Shown one piece after another: positions 33,315 through 45,300 of a DNA stretch of 64,000 nucleotides. Below the pieces are notes generated by a model that saw nothing but the letters and a program-made list of their open reading frames with translations, ran no database searches and had not been told where the DNA came from. The position numbers and the translations under genes are program-made. Source of the stretch: Dichotomocladium elegans (lineage: Eukaryota > Mucoromycota > Mucoromycetes > Mucorales > Lichtheimiaceae). The stretch spans positions 203,501 through 267,500 of the forward strand of contig JAIXMN010000007.1 in NCBI GenBank assembly GCA_025716815.1, read 5' to 3'. Every line of letters starts with the position of its first letter. Position 1 is the stretch's first letter.

Positions 33315-35146
33315 TGCGAGAGAATGCGATCGAGGATACCAAGAAGAAAGGGGAGAAAAGATGTGTAGGTGAGATGTATTTAAAGGGAAAGGGAAAAGAT
33401 TGAGAATGAATTTTTTTCTTTGTTCGGGCCAGAAGACCCAATTCTATTCTATGCACGTTCTGCGTATCCACATCGATAACGATCTACTCGGGCTTGCTCG
33501 GATTCACGGTAATGTACACGGAACAGTCGGGAAAGGGGAAGCCTTGGACCGCTTCAAGAAAAAAGGCACACGCATACACATACACATACACATATATACA
33601 TACATATATACTCACACGCACACGCTGCATCGGCGCTTTCCCATTTCATTCATGACCGACTGGGACAGATGATTCGCGAACTCTGTGTAATCAAAGCCAA
33701 GCGTGTCAATGATCCGTCAGTTGCTGCTGCACAATGGCCCATCTTTCTTTATTGTCTTTGCATTAATAAAGAAAAAGACAAACCATCGGCTATCTCACGT
33801 GCCCACTGCCTTTCGCCCCAACCCAGCCAACCAACCTTTCGCACTTACTCACGCTTCTTTCTTTCTCACCCACACGATAATACCCGCTGATGACGAGGCA
33901 ATCGTATCCATTTTTGTTTGCATAATCGTTTTCCACATGGTCTACGCTTCCTGCAAAAATAACAGAAATAAAAAAAAAACGTGGTCGCGCTCCGTTCATA
34001 GCCGAAGTGGAGTACCACCCTTAAAAGGGTATGGTTCAAAACAACCGATCGAGCAAGCAATGCTAAATAGATAAGCCCGGGGCACAATGTTTGTTTGTAT
34101 GTCTTGCTGTTGTTTTATCCAAAAAAAGAGAAAGGACTGCGTTCTTTTTCGGGAAGGTCGCTGTATCCGGTTAGTAAGCGATTCTGCTGTACACATTTGC
34201 CTCGTCTTCTTTTGTCATTCATGAGAAACCAAATCTTCCTTTCCTGGTCGAGACATGCACATAGCCATTCCCCGCCCCCGCCCCATTTTCTACCTCGCAC
34301 GAGACAGAGGCGAGAGCACTTTGCACTCTAAGGTGCTGCTGCTTTTGTCCTCTCATATGAATAAGAAAGAGCTGAATGGGTCGTTGTTGACCGAAGGATC
34401 GTCGCCTGAATATGTGTACCATCGTACAGATTTCATTAGGCCGCTTTAACATTGTGGCGGAGAGAGAGAGAAGCTTTGCCTGATTTAGAACTACTCCATT
34501 TGATAGAATCCATGACTAATTGTTTTCCTTCCTGCGTGCGTTTTATTGACAGGTGAATGCACCTAAAATATCACATAGCTATTTTCCGGCTGAGTTTGTT
34601 TTGATAATTCCATACAAAACAGCGTTCCCCAACTCCCATCTCCCGGCTCTTTTTCTCGATTAACAATGATCGAACATCTGAAATCCCCTGAAACACATCG
34701 CGAGCGAGTCCCTCAGTTGTCTTCAGGAAGTTGCTTTTACAGTTGTTGATCTGTAACTTCTTCAGGACAAGCGCGTTTCAAAGTCTTCTTGAGATCACGA
34801 TCTTCTCCTCCTAAACTTTTTAGCAATGCGCTTTTGAGCCATGCTGGATTTTCCCCATGCCTCGACAAACAGGTTGCCGTATAAAAAAATGTCCAGCAGA
34901 AACCACAGACGGAGCGGCACGGGCGTCTGGCTAGTCTGTGAGTTATGACTCGGTGAACCTGTAAAGATGTATCAAGCAGTGGATATATTAGCTTCGTGTC
35001 AACCCGCTGTCTGTCAGCCTAAGGAGCTTCATACATTTGCATAATTCGGAGGACTGGGCTCGATTGTGTCTCATCATTCTTCGCATACACGTGATAGAGG
35101 ATTTTATCATTGTTATTCATGCACGAGGTATGCTAAGAATAGTTCA
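33315..35146. other. Intergenic region between coiled-coil and HIBCH genes
   Basis: Holds a compound ACATAC/ATACAT microsatellite (about 33566-33625). A possible 74-codon open stretch on the minus strand at 34958-34737 has no recognisable family. Otherwise I see no gene. Confidence 0.5.
33566..33625. repeat. Compound CA/TA microsatellite
   Basis: Short ACATAC/ATACATAT units lie downstream of the coiled-coil gene's start side. They are intergenic. Confidence 0.85.
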
Positions 35147-37054
35147 CTACAGCACTCTGCTCTCCAAGACCTCTTTCACAATAGTCCTGATGCCATGTTT
35201 TCCCTTGTACTTTGCTTCAAAATACTCCAAGGCCCCCTTTTCTCCCAATTCCTCTGCAGCTTTACGGATAGCCTGCGACTTGGGGAGACGAAACACCGGG
35301 TCAGGGTATTCGAGATATCGGCCGCCGCTACTCAGGAGTTGCATTTCCAAATGCGTTGGTGTATCAAAGTAGTGCTTCTTGATAAGATCCAGATCCACTT
35401 CCTCAAGCGTTGCAGGGATCCACTCCGGTGCGGTCCGGGTTACGAGGGTTGCATAGGTGCCTCTTGCAAACTCACCAGCAGCCTATCATTGTGGAGTGGG
35501 TTGATGTATAAGTACAAATTCACAAGAGGATACATGCAAACACCGCATACCAATGCTTTGACGCCAAGTTGATACTCAAGTCTCATACAGTCCGCAAGAT
35601 TCAGGCTCGCTCCTGTGCGAATCAGCTGGAGAGAGATCTTCAAGGATGTCGGCGATGCCTTTTCAAGCTTTCCGAGTGTCTCTTTTGCCCATCTTTCGCA
35701 CTCGGATTCGTTTTGCAAGGCTGCTCTAATCTCTTCGATTGTATTGTATTGAAAGCATCTGCATTACTTGCTTTAGCACCATGGAAATCGGCTAATCCAT
35801 TGTTTGAGTTTTTCCCCTCCCTGACCTATCAATGGCTCTGCGCGTTTTGCCTGCCAGACTGAATTGCGGATGATCCTCATTGTCCAGATCTGCCGAGCAT
35901 TCTTCAATCACCCTGTTGATGGCATCCATCTCAACCTTCTTTGACGTTGCTGAAAGCTCTTCAAGACGTGCTTCTAACGTCGAGAGGCGATCTGCCGGCA
36001 CGTAATGAGTGGCAATGCCCGCATAGAAGGCATCCGTGCCCCGAAGCCGAGTACCCGTGAGACCCAGGTATGTCCCCAACTGGCCGTCCAGACGCGGCAT
36101 CCAGAAGCTTGCACTTGCATCAGAGAAAAGACCAATGGTGTTCTCTGGCATGGCGAACAGTGTGTTTTCGGTTGCCACCCGAAACGGGCCGTTGATAGAG
36201 ATACCGACGCCGGCACCCACTGCAAATGTTACTTCGTAGTCAGTTCATCATTCTGGGGGGCGGCGGCAGCTATAAACATATAAGTATGTTGATGATAAAG
36301 CCTTACTGGTTACCCCGTTGATAATGGCAACATAGGGCTTCTTTAGACTTCCAATCAAATGATCTAGACGGTACTGCATATGGAATTTGTCAGCCGCTGC
36401 ATCTAAACCTTCCTTTGCCATAATGTCATTGAAAGCTGTCGAGGGGAGTCAAACATGAGCAGGACTGAATGGTCGATCGTTATACACAGTAGCACTTGCT
36501 TCGAATGTCTCCTCCAGCACAGAAAGCTCTGCTTTCCTTTCCAGTGATCATGTACAGTCGCGCATCGTCTTCCTCTTCCCATTTCTGTGCGACAAGGATT
36601 AAAGCAGCTGTCATGGCGTTCACTGCGAATGCAGATGTGTTTACGTACCAGTAGTTGAGAGCTCATCGATGATGCCATATCGCCAGTTACGGCATTGAGC
36701 TTCTTTGGCCGGTTCAAAACTATCTTTCGAAAGCCAGATGGTCTTTCTGAAAAGAGCACATCGGGCTGGTCATCGGTTTGACGCAGCGCTGGTTAATGGT
36801 TATTTCTATCACGAGAGAAAAACACGCATTTCTATACCTCGAAGTCTTTCTCTTCAGGGCTCTCACGTCCCTGTAGTTCCTAAGCCCAAGTGCTTTAGAG
36901 GTTCCCCCTACACTTTTGTATATACACATCGACATCTTACTTGGCTGCTTATCGCGGAAACACATCGTCGAGCAGTGATGGAAGCCCTTGGGAGTGATAT
37001 CCGAAAACGGTATCGGCTCACCCTGCAGGCAGACGTGCACTGTGGCGCGAACAT
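35147..37054 (-). CDS. EHD3: Mitochondrial 3-hydroxyisobutyryl-CoA hydrolase
   Basis: Seven exons (37054-36941, 36765-36649, 36584-36500, 36435-36307, 36219-35826, 35758-35551, 35482-35147) give 460 aa. It belongs to the crotonase family and hydrolyses 3-hydroxyisobutyryl-CoA in valine breakdown. The first exon gives a 38-residue Arg/Ser-rich leader (RVSRYRFRISLPRASITARR) typical of a mitochondrial presequence. Then come VLNRPKKLNAV, the oxyanion-hole AFCAGGDIR, NGVTMGAGVGISI, FRVATENTLFAMPENTIGLF and the HIBCH-specific C-terminal half with EEVDLDLIKKHYFD. The usual FPDVGG after the catalytic Glu reads FSDASAS, a departure at a conserved spot. Intron 3 starts with GC (GCAAGT) rather than GT, since only that donor keeps frame and family alignment. 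Confidence 0.92.
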
Positions 37055-37600
37055 TGTGTCAAAAGGTATGGAAGGTGAGAAAAAGAAGCCGAGAATGCTG
37101 ATGAGTCAATTGGATGTATTTTATTTAAGCAACTTCCCACGGGTGGAGGAGAGAAACCTAACATTTCCCCTTCCCCCGCGATATCGGAGTGAAAACTCTC
37201 TTCGCTCCGACAGAATCGGTTGAGTCCATCCACCTGTCTAACATCTCAATACGGAAAAAAGGTATGTCATTTGGCATCACCATGACTATGGTTTGCTGTC
37301 TTGGACGACGATGGTTCTCTGATAGGTATGCTTAAGCGCGCGCGAACTGAATATTAATTAAAAAGAGATACGAGGAGAACTCGCCCACGTAGATGCACTG
37401 GAGAGAAGTTGACATTGCAGTTTGAATTGTGTGGAGATAACTTAGTTTTATATTGAGGAAATATATACTCCGTAGGATACGCACACTATCAAAAAGAGCT
37501 ATCATCTAGAGAGTGTGACATAAAAAGAGCGGAGCGCATGTAGACTGCTGTACTACTGTCCTGCACAGCATATCGGATGTGAGAAACAGAAAGTGGGGTT

Positions 37601-39709
37601 TCAGATGACTACCACGTCTCCCTCTACTAAGGTGAGCCGGGACGGATCCAGGTCTTGATAATATTTGCTAACATTAGCAATCTTGACGATGTGCGTATTC
37701 TGCGGGAGCCGCTTAACCATATCCACTTGCTTCAGTCGAATCTTACCGTCTTCCAAATGATTGCGAAGACGTATATAGTATGCCGGGAAAGAGCCACGAC
37801 CTCGAATATATTTGCGTTGTTCATCATTATAAAGCACATTCGTGGCAGTCAGGGCGTTGGGATATTTCCGCCAGCGACGCACGCGGTACATTGTGCCCAA
37901 GGTGTCCATCATATCGACAAGGAAATCGTTGGAATTGCCGTTGACCAGATGCGGCGGTAAAGGTGACAACAGGTGTTCCTCACGGTTATCACAGGGTGAT
38001 CTGGGGGGTGCGATGGGTAGCGGTACCCACGTGATCTCAGGGGTACGCGCCCGCATCTCGTGTAGAAGACGACGATGCCGGACGTCAGGAGTCCACACTT
38101 TACGTATCGGCCTCCGGGAATGAGGTATTCCTACGGAAGCGCAACGCTGCGGAGAGTTTCTCCGACGTTGAAGGTCCCACCGTTTTGCGACTGACTCGAA
38201 CTGACCTGCAAGAGGAAGACTCAGGAGCCGTCCGTCGATTTCTGCGAAGCAATGGCGCACGAGCCACTCGAAATTTTTCCAACGGCGTGTTTTCGCCGGT
38301 GTACGGCGCGCGTGCCATAGCCCGGATAGCCATGCAAAAAGCTGTTGCATTGCAAAAACAGACATGGCAAGCGCGACGATGAGGGCGGGTGAGACCCGAA
38401 TGATGGTGTAATTGTGCGGCACCTGATCTGAAAAGTGAATAACAACCTTGCCCCAGAGCAGAAAGAGAATAATAGCAGTGAGACAATATACGGCCGTCAT
38501 TGACAGAAGCACACGCAGACGCTTGCAATCCGTACTCTGACCATGAGAACCGTTTTGGGTTGCCTCACGGTCGCCGTTGCTCTCGTCTATGTGGACGAGT
38601 CCATAAAGGGCATAGACGAAGTCTTTAGTTTTAGTAAATCTTCGCCCCTCAAATAGGCTGTAGGCGGTATAAAGAGACATCCTGCCAGCATCCTTCCGCT
38701 GTAAGACACGGGAAACGGTCGGTTCGAGTGTGGTGATATCAACGGGAGCATAACAATCGTTGTGCATAATTGAGGGGACGCAAATGGCTTTTGCGCATGC
38801 CCCTTCTTGGACAGTCCAACCTCGCGTCATCCATATATTGTTCCGATTGAGTTTCGCGAGGCCCTCAATCATCGTCTCCAACGTGAGGATGATCACGCAC
38901 ACTGCGCCGCGGTAGATCTCGCCCATGTCCTGCATACCTTCGACGAATGTTTCAGTGTTAGAGCAAGGACAGTCTCGTTCCCTCGATGATAAGGACGCCA
39001 CCGACCCGCTCTTGCCACTGATGCTGCTGCTGATGCTTGTATTTGGACTCGTGTTTGGAGAAAGCTGGATAAGTGTAAGACCGAGGGATTTTTTTCTAAT
39101 CTTAGTCATAACGTTCTCTACGACGATCATGGCTTGCTGTAGGCGGCTTGGCAGGGAAGTGCTACTGTAGCAAATCATTTTCTGGGATAGCAACTGAGAG
39201 GAAAAGGAGGGGAGGCGATTTCTGGAAGGCGCGATATCGTCGTCCTCATCACTAGACAAACAGAAACGATCGATCCAAAGATAATTGACTTTGTAGTATC
39301 GCGCAATGTCTTCTAACATTTGTTTCATGCAGACCTTGATTTTTGCGCCTTGAAACCATTTTTCGGCCCACACGTGGGAGACGGCTAGGTAGCGCGATGG
39401 GCTATGCGCTGAAAATCCCTTGAGCCGGGTAACAGCCAGTCCAGGAACGCGGTTCGCAAGATGAGCAGAACAGATGCGCCAGTCAGGTATCCGGATAAGA
39501 AGGTGGCCACTGGGATTGCAGGGGGCATTGATTGGAATGGCTTCGCAGTTGCATGTGTTGTTGAAGCATTCCCAGTTACTGCTTCTTCCTAGTCGTAACT
39601 GGGATTGCGGATTAGCTAAGCCAGGAACTAGCGTGTTCTCGTCTGATATAGCAGGCGAAAGAGAAAAGAGCATGGATAAGAATGTTTGTGCGGTATTAAA
39701 TGCATACAC
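37601..39709 (-). CDS. HET-domain protein with two predicted membrane helices
   Basis: A single 702-codon exon. Residues about 105-330 show the HET (heterokaryon incompatibility) pattern in order: RYLAVSHVWAEKW, YYKVNYLWIDRFCL, MQDMGEIYRGAVCVIIL, WMTRGWTVQEGACAKAI and FTKTKDFVYALYGLV. In Dikarya such domains trigger cell death on non-self recognition. Here two hydrophobic segments follow (about 405-430, YCLTAIILFLLWG; about 440-465, ALIVALAMSVFAMQ), and then a basic, Arg/Trp-rich C-terminal region with no known domain. The first 60 residues include several Cys (CFNNTCNCEAIP). The insert between the WIDRFC and IYRGA motifs is Ser-rich and longer than usual. It stands next to a transposon nest. 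The domain call is by motif order, so the family is likely and the function unknown. Confidence 0.75.
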   Translation of the reverse strand: MYAFNTAQTFLSMLFSLSPAISDENTLVPGLANPQSQLRLGRSSNWECFNNTCNCEAIPINAPCNPSGHLLIRIPDWRICSAHLANRVPGLAVTRLKGFSAHSPSRYLAVSHVWAEKWFQGAKIKVCMKQMLEDIARYYKVNYLWIDRFCLSSDEDDDIAPSRNRLPSFSSQLLSQKMICYSSTSLPSRLQQAMIVVENVMTKIRKKSLGLTLIQLSPNTSPNTSISSSISGKSGSVASLSSRERDCPCSNTETFVEGMQDMGEIYRGAVCVIILTLETMIEGLAKLNRNNIWMTRGWTVQEGACAKAICVPSIMHNDCYAPVDITTLEPTVSRVLQRKDAGRMSLYTAYSLFEGRRFTKTKDFVYALYGLVHIDESNGDREATQNGSHGQSTDCKRLRVLLSMTAVYCLTAIILFLLWGKVVIHFSDQVPHNYTIIRVSPALIVALAMSVFAMQQLFAWLSGLWHARRTPAKTRRWKNFEWLVRHCFAEIDGRLLSLPLAGQFESVAKRWDLQRRRNSPQRCASVGIPHSRRPIRKVWTPDVRHRRLLHEMRARTPEITWVPLPIAPPRSPCDNREEHLLSPLPPHLVNGNSNDFLVDMMDTLGTMYRVRRWRKYPNALTATNVLYNDEQRKYIRGRGSFPAYYIRLRNHLEDGKIRLKQVDMVKRLPQNTHIVKIANVSKYYQDLDPSRLTLVEGDVVVI

Positions 39710-40251
39710 AAAAAGAGAGAACAGGGGTAATCGTTAACAGCTTATGGTTTTAGTTTACAGAACCAAAGCAGAATATGTAAAATAAAAATGAAGCATCAAT
39801 CTAGCTGTGTCTTATATACTTTTTTTTTGTGGTAGATCAATACTGTGTATTGCTTGTGACATATCATGGGGGCAGAAAAAAGAGCTCATTTCTCGTTCCG
39901 AGATGTATACATCCTTTGTGATACTCTCTGCGGGCACCCCTTCCGAGGCCCGGCTAGCCTGTTATCCTAGTCCTAGCTTTTCCCTTAAGGGTAGGTAGAA
40001 AGCTAATGATGTCGCTAAAAGACCAGATATGGTAATTTCAGCGTGGCTTACTTTTGATTTGTTGATTATTTCGAGCCGATATCTCTATGGGAGATGTCTC
40101 GTGAGCCTCTTTGTTCCTTTTTGCTGGCTTTTCGGTTTTCCGATTGGCCAAAACATCCCCTTCGACCAATAGTCTTTTTGAAACCTTCCCATGTGCCTCC
40201 ACAAGTATAGCCGAATGGGTCGCGGTTTGGAACACGTGGCTATACAGTGGG

Positions 40252-40305
40252 ACCCCGCTTTTTGCAGTAGCGGATTTTCTGAAGAAAAGCTGCAAAAAGC
40301 GGGGT
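40252..40305. repeat. Perfect 16-bp inverted repeat inside the pogo left end
   Basis: ACCCCGCTTTTTGCAG at 40252-40267 is mirrored exactly by CTGCAAAAAGCGGGGT at 40290-40305, with a 22-base loop. This subterminal palindrome overlaps the terminal repeat and may be a transposase-binding site or a foldback remnant. Confidence 0.95.
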
Positions 40306-40470
40306 CTGCAATTTATCGGGGACGTTAAACGAAAGGAATAATTTATAGCCGAACAGTGTACTGATGTTCTGATGTAGCAATTGAAGAATAATGAGAGCGG
40401 TACCATTGAGACACATAAAAGTCATGTACCTTGACAATTCTGTCGTTTAATTCCTTCTATCTTCTTTCAA

Positions 40471-42128
40471 ATGCCACCTAAAGTTAAAGCTGATATCAGA
40501 AACTCTCAGACGAGCAGCGAAACGCCATTGTTGATCATTATCTTGAAAAAGAGAAGAGGGATCAAAAGATGAGCTATTCTGCACTCCTCGAATGGAGCAA
40601 AGTCAACCTCAATCTCCAGGAAACGCCAAACACAACAACTGTTGCTCGGTGGATTGCCAAGAGAAAGCGTGACGATGAACTAGGGTTGACTGATTCCAGG
40701 AGCAGTAAACGCTATTTTCGTGCAAAATATCCAGTATGTTACATGCGGCAAATTGCCAAGGTCACAATTCAGAACTAATAAATATTGTGACGGTTCAGCT
40801 TCTTGAGCAAGCACTTCATATGTGGATTGAGCAGCGCCACTGTGAACACATTCCGATTAACTGGAAAGTAATTGAGTTAGCTGCCCATAAGATGTCTCCA
40901 AATTTGGGTATCCCAACTGGATCCCTGAGCTTCTCAAACGGATGGAAGCATCGTTTTCAAAAGCGGTATAACCTGGTGAGCCACAGGATCCATGGCGAAG
41001 AAAGCTCCGCAGACTTCGAGCTGGCCAGCGCCAAGCTCCCAGAGTTGCAAGCAAAGACCAGCAGGTATAAACCCTCTGACATATACAACATGGATGAGAC
41101 TGCTTGCTTTTATGCCAGCGCCCCGGTAACAACAATTGCGTCCAGTGGCTTTAAAGGAACCAAACAGGACAAATCACGTCTGACTGTGGTCCTCACGCTT
41201 AATGCTGATGGTTCTGACTTGCGTGAGCCAATGTTTATTGGGAAGTCTAAAAGACCTACTTGCTTTAAGGATGTAAGTTAATTCCTTAACCTTGGATATA
41301 TTATTTGAAAACGGTTGCTTATACTATTTACTGTAATAGGCACAGAAGAGAAATGTAAGCATCGCGAATTATTACGCGAATGCTAATGCATGGATGACAC
41401 GGACGTTGTTCAAGGCTTATCTGCGAAGATTGGACGATGCAATGAAGGTGCAGGATCGTCATATCCTGCTGCTACTTGATAACTTCTCGGGACATTTCCT
41501 TGAGGAATTTGATTACAAGCCAACAACCATTGAGCTTCTTTACCTGCCACCTAATACAACATCACTGGTGCAACCACTTGATGCAGGAATCATCAGAAGT
41601 TTCAAAGTACATTTCAAGTAGGTTGATCTCTTTATCACAGTAAATAATTCAAGAGCTATTAGGAATTTCCAATATGAACATGCATATAATGTAATTTCTA
41701 GATGGGAACAGCAATGCTTCCACCTATATACTAATGATGGCAACACATTCCGCGTGGATGTGCTGCAAGGAATTAAATGGGCACAAGCTGCATGGCGCAA
41801 AGTAACACCTACTACCATTGCAAATTGCTTTGCTAAAACCAAAGTAATTGCTATGGTTGGGATAGGCTCTGATGTGATTGATGCAGCCGAGCAAACGTCG
41901 CTCAGTCAAATCAACACGCACTTAGCCATGATCTATGGCAAAGATGCACTACAAGATATGACCTTTGATGCCGATCCAGAAGTTGAGGCAGCAGCCGTCC
42001 ACCCGACTCCAACTGATGACGAGATTATGAGCGCCGTTCTTGATGAAGACATCGAAACAACCAATAATAGCACTACAGCTATCAACAATGGCCCCACCTC
42101 TGACAACACAAGCATCATTAGAGAATAG
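40471..42128 (+). pseudogene. Pogo-type transposase, one frameshift from open
   Basis: From the ATG at 40471 (MPPKVKADIR) the frame slips by one base near 40501 and continues in a second frame as LSDEQRNAIVDHYLEKEK, the psq-type helix-turn-helix. It then stays open across three small introns (about 40734-40798, 41273-41339, 41618-41653) to a stop at 42128, about 495 aa in all. A CENP-B-like DNA-binding region (WIEQRHCEHIPINWKVIELA) is followed by the DDE domain: NMDETACFY, LLLDNFSGH and TTSLVQPLDAGIIRSFK carry the three catalytic acidic residues. The sequence after the stop stays open in frame for about 65 codons, so the stop may itself be a mutation. Only the N-terminal slip clearly disables it, indicating recent activity. 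Confidence 0.85.
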
Positions 42129-42379
42129 ACGCTTCCAGAAAAAAATTCAAAAATCGAAGAGGTCATCGGATTTCTAGATGAGTTAGACCATGGCAAGCTC
42201 AAGAATGATCTCCGCACCTACTCATCCACTTTTCGCTCGATGTTGTTCTCCATCTCACCAACACTCAAAGTACAGTGGCTCTCCATTCTGCAACACCGAT
42301 CATCCCCAATACCGGATTGCACGAATGGTGTCTTTTGAGCCAGAACATATCTTTTGGCCGGACATCTGCTACATCCAAG

Positions 42380-45300
42380 GCCCACAATATAGACGACACA
42401 TCTTTGGTCGCATGTCGGCCGAATGCCAATTTTGTCAGGCTAAAATGTGGATTTAACGACTGTCTCACCCATTCCTCTCGCTCCAACTCACATTTTGGAC
42501 TGTGCTGCACGAGCGGAAAGATCAAGATAGCCCTGCCTCGCGCCCCCTCATAAGAGATCATCAAATCCTTGGAAGGCACAGATGATTCCAGCAAAGAATT
42601 CGCAAGTCCATCCACGCGTATAATACCCCTTTTCTTTTGCTTCCACCAAGGACAAGCATGATCGACAAGTGGCTAATGGATCAAATGGTGTTCCAGGCTA
42701 TCTGATCAATGGCACGATGTACCAGCATATGGAAACATTGCAAGCTGGCCCCAATCGACAGCCTGCTTTTTCTCAAATATATTTTACCGATGCCGGCGAT
42801 CAACTGTCAAGACGCACTTCTTTCTTTTCAGACTTTAGCAGGGGTACAATCGAGCATCTCCAGGCGGTCATGATGCATGACACCCCTTATGCACGCATCG
42901 AGGGTGGCCGCCTGGATTATTTACGGAACAATCAGGATGATCTGCAGCGAGAGCTTTACAGCGGCATGGCGGTCGACTCTGATCGTTGACAGATTGGCAA
43001 AAGAACGATTCTGCCTTCAAGTTTCACTGGCGGGATGCGGTATATGAAGCAGATGATGCAAGACGGCTTGGCTATTGTTAACCAGCTGGGCGATCCAACT
43101 CTATTCACATCGTTCGCTTGCAATTCTAAATGGCCTGAAACTGTCAGCGAGCTTCTCTCAGGCAGGAGGCCCAGGATCGCCCAAATATTTGCTTCCGAGT
43201 CTTCAATATGAAGATGAAAGAGCCCATTGCGCATATTGTGGATGCCAAAGTTTTTGGTCATATCGAAGGATATATCGCGACTGTAGAGCTCCAGAAGCGT
43301 GGTTTGCCCCCATGTTCATATGCTTTTCATATTGCGTGAGGAAGATTAACCGGAAGCTGTAGCCCTGTACGAAGAGTTTGTTTGCGCAGGGCAATCCAGA
43401 TTCAGTGGCCCATCCCGCTCTCTATCGCACAGTCACGTCAACATTGATCCATGGACTATGTGGATCATTCAGCAGAGGACGGCCATGATCTCAACAAACT
43501 GGCCAGTGCTATAAGAAATCCCCCAAGCTCTACTGTAGCAAGACATGAGAGACCAGGGACGGAAACTCAGTATACCGTAGGCGGGAGACTCCCAACCAAG
43601 GATATATGGTTGAGCATCGGAACATGGTTGTAGACAACCAATGGGTTATTCCATATAATTATTATCTCAGCCACAAGTACGGTGCCCATATTAACGTGGA
43701 GATCTGTACAAGCACCAGGCCAGTAAAATATATCTGCAAGTATATTACAAGTGAACTGACCGAGTGCAAGTGTAGATTACTCCTGGCCAATCTTCTGAGA
43801 CTATCCACTTCACGACCACGGCCGCTGCCTCCGCCACCACCACCACCGATGCTACTTCTGCTGCTGATCCTGTGGACGAGATCCAACAGTACCTTAATGC
43901 TAGGTATATTGGACTCTGCGAACCAATCTGACAGACGCTCAGATAAGATATCCATTTCCACAGCCCATCTGTTGGACGCTTAGATATACACCTGTCTGAG
44001 CAACAGTATGTCACGTTCCGCCGCACGATGCCCCAGGAGGAACTACTCCCTGTACGCCGTGCAGCAAGGACAGGTACCAAACTCCTCGCCTTTTCTGAGC
44101 TCTGCTCCCAAGACCCATTTGGCGCCAGCCTCCTGTATTCTGAGGTGCCCCTCCACTATACTTGAAACACAAGGACCCACAGTCGGGCACGTAGAGATCG
44201 GCAAACAATCGCGAACTTAGTAACACGCATTTACTTTGCATCACCTCCCAATATGCCTCTGTACTACCTTCGCTTGCTCTTACTAAAGATTCGTGGGCCA
44301 ACAAGTTTCCAGGAGCTGCTTGCGAATAGCGACGGCAGCCCCCATCTGACATTCCAGGCAGCTGTGCTTGCAAGGGGTTTCTTGGAGTCTGACAACGAAT
44401 AGGAGCGCTGCATGAGTGAGGCATCACTCAGTGCTTCAGCTGAATCTATACGCGCTCTCTTTGCATGCATCCTGATACACAGTCCCCCTGCTGACCCGAT
44501 CCCACTCTGGAACAACCAGCGTGAGAGAATGGCTGATGATTATGTTTTAGAGTCCCGGTGAATATAAATATGGTCAGCCGACCAAGAGCTGCTGCTGCGA
44601 GATCTGGACGCCATCTATCAGCGCGCGGTCAGCGATATCGATTCACTTCTGCAGGTTTTGGAGGTCGCTGACGCTCCAAATTTACGACTCTGCCCCAGGA
44701 ACGAAGCGAAACACTCGACGAGTTTTGTGTCTCCTTCTCAAGTTCTGATAAATGCCGAGTATCGCAACTTTGACCAAGATGAGCAGCGTCTGTTGAATGA
44801 AGAGTTAGTCCATTCGCTCAACGATGACGAGCGAGCTGCATATAATAGTGTCGTTATGTCCATCGCGGAGCAGCCTCACGCCTCTCATATACCCTCCTCT
44901 TTTTCTTTCTCAATGGCCCTGGTGCTACAGGGAAATCTCAGGTTTTCAGAGCTCTCTTGGCCCATGATCGTTCTCAGCAAGAGATTGCCTTGCCGGTCGC
45001 CTCTTCTATAATTGCCGCAATCCTGCTTCCTGGTTGCCGAACTGCCCACAGCCGGTTCAAAATTCCCCTCGATGCCGACGAAAAGAGTACTCACAACATC
45101 GGTCTCACTAGCTCACACGCCCATCTCATACGACGCGTCTTTTTGGTCGTTTGGGATGAGGCTGTCATTGTTGGCAAGTTCACCTTTGAAGCAGTTGACA
45201 AGGCGCTCGAGGACATCATGGGGGCTGATGATTCTGCATGTGAGCAAGTCCCGTTTGGTGGCAAGGTCGTTGTTTTCGGTGGAGACTTTCGGCAGCTGCT

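Larger units (their letters stand above)
40245..42270 (+). mobile_element. Pogo/Tigger-like DNA transposon, 3' end lost
   Basis: The left end reads TA followed by CAGTGGGACCCCGCTTTTTG, which is the usual pogo/Tigger form (TA target duplication, CAG-type terminus). A transposase gene follows on the same strand. No reverse complement of the terminus was found downstream, so the right end is missing or was replaced. Helitron sequence begins within about 100 bases of the last pogo-like bases, suggesting that the Helitron interrupted or deleted it. The right boundary given here is approximate. Confidence 0.8.

Noticed and set aside
34737..34958. 74-codon minus-strand open stretch (ending EEVTDQQL) after a possible splice acceptor
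   Set aside because: No start exon or family match. An open run of this length is expected by chance in 1.8 kb of intergenic DNA.
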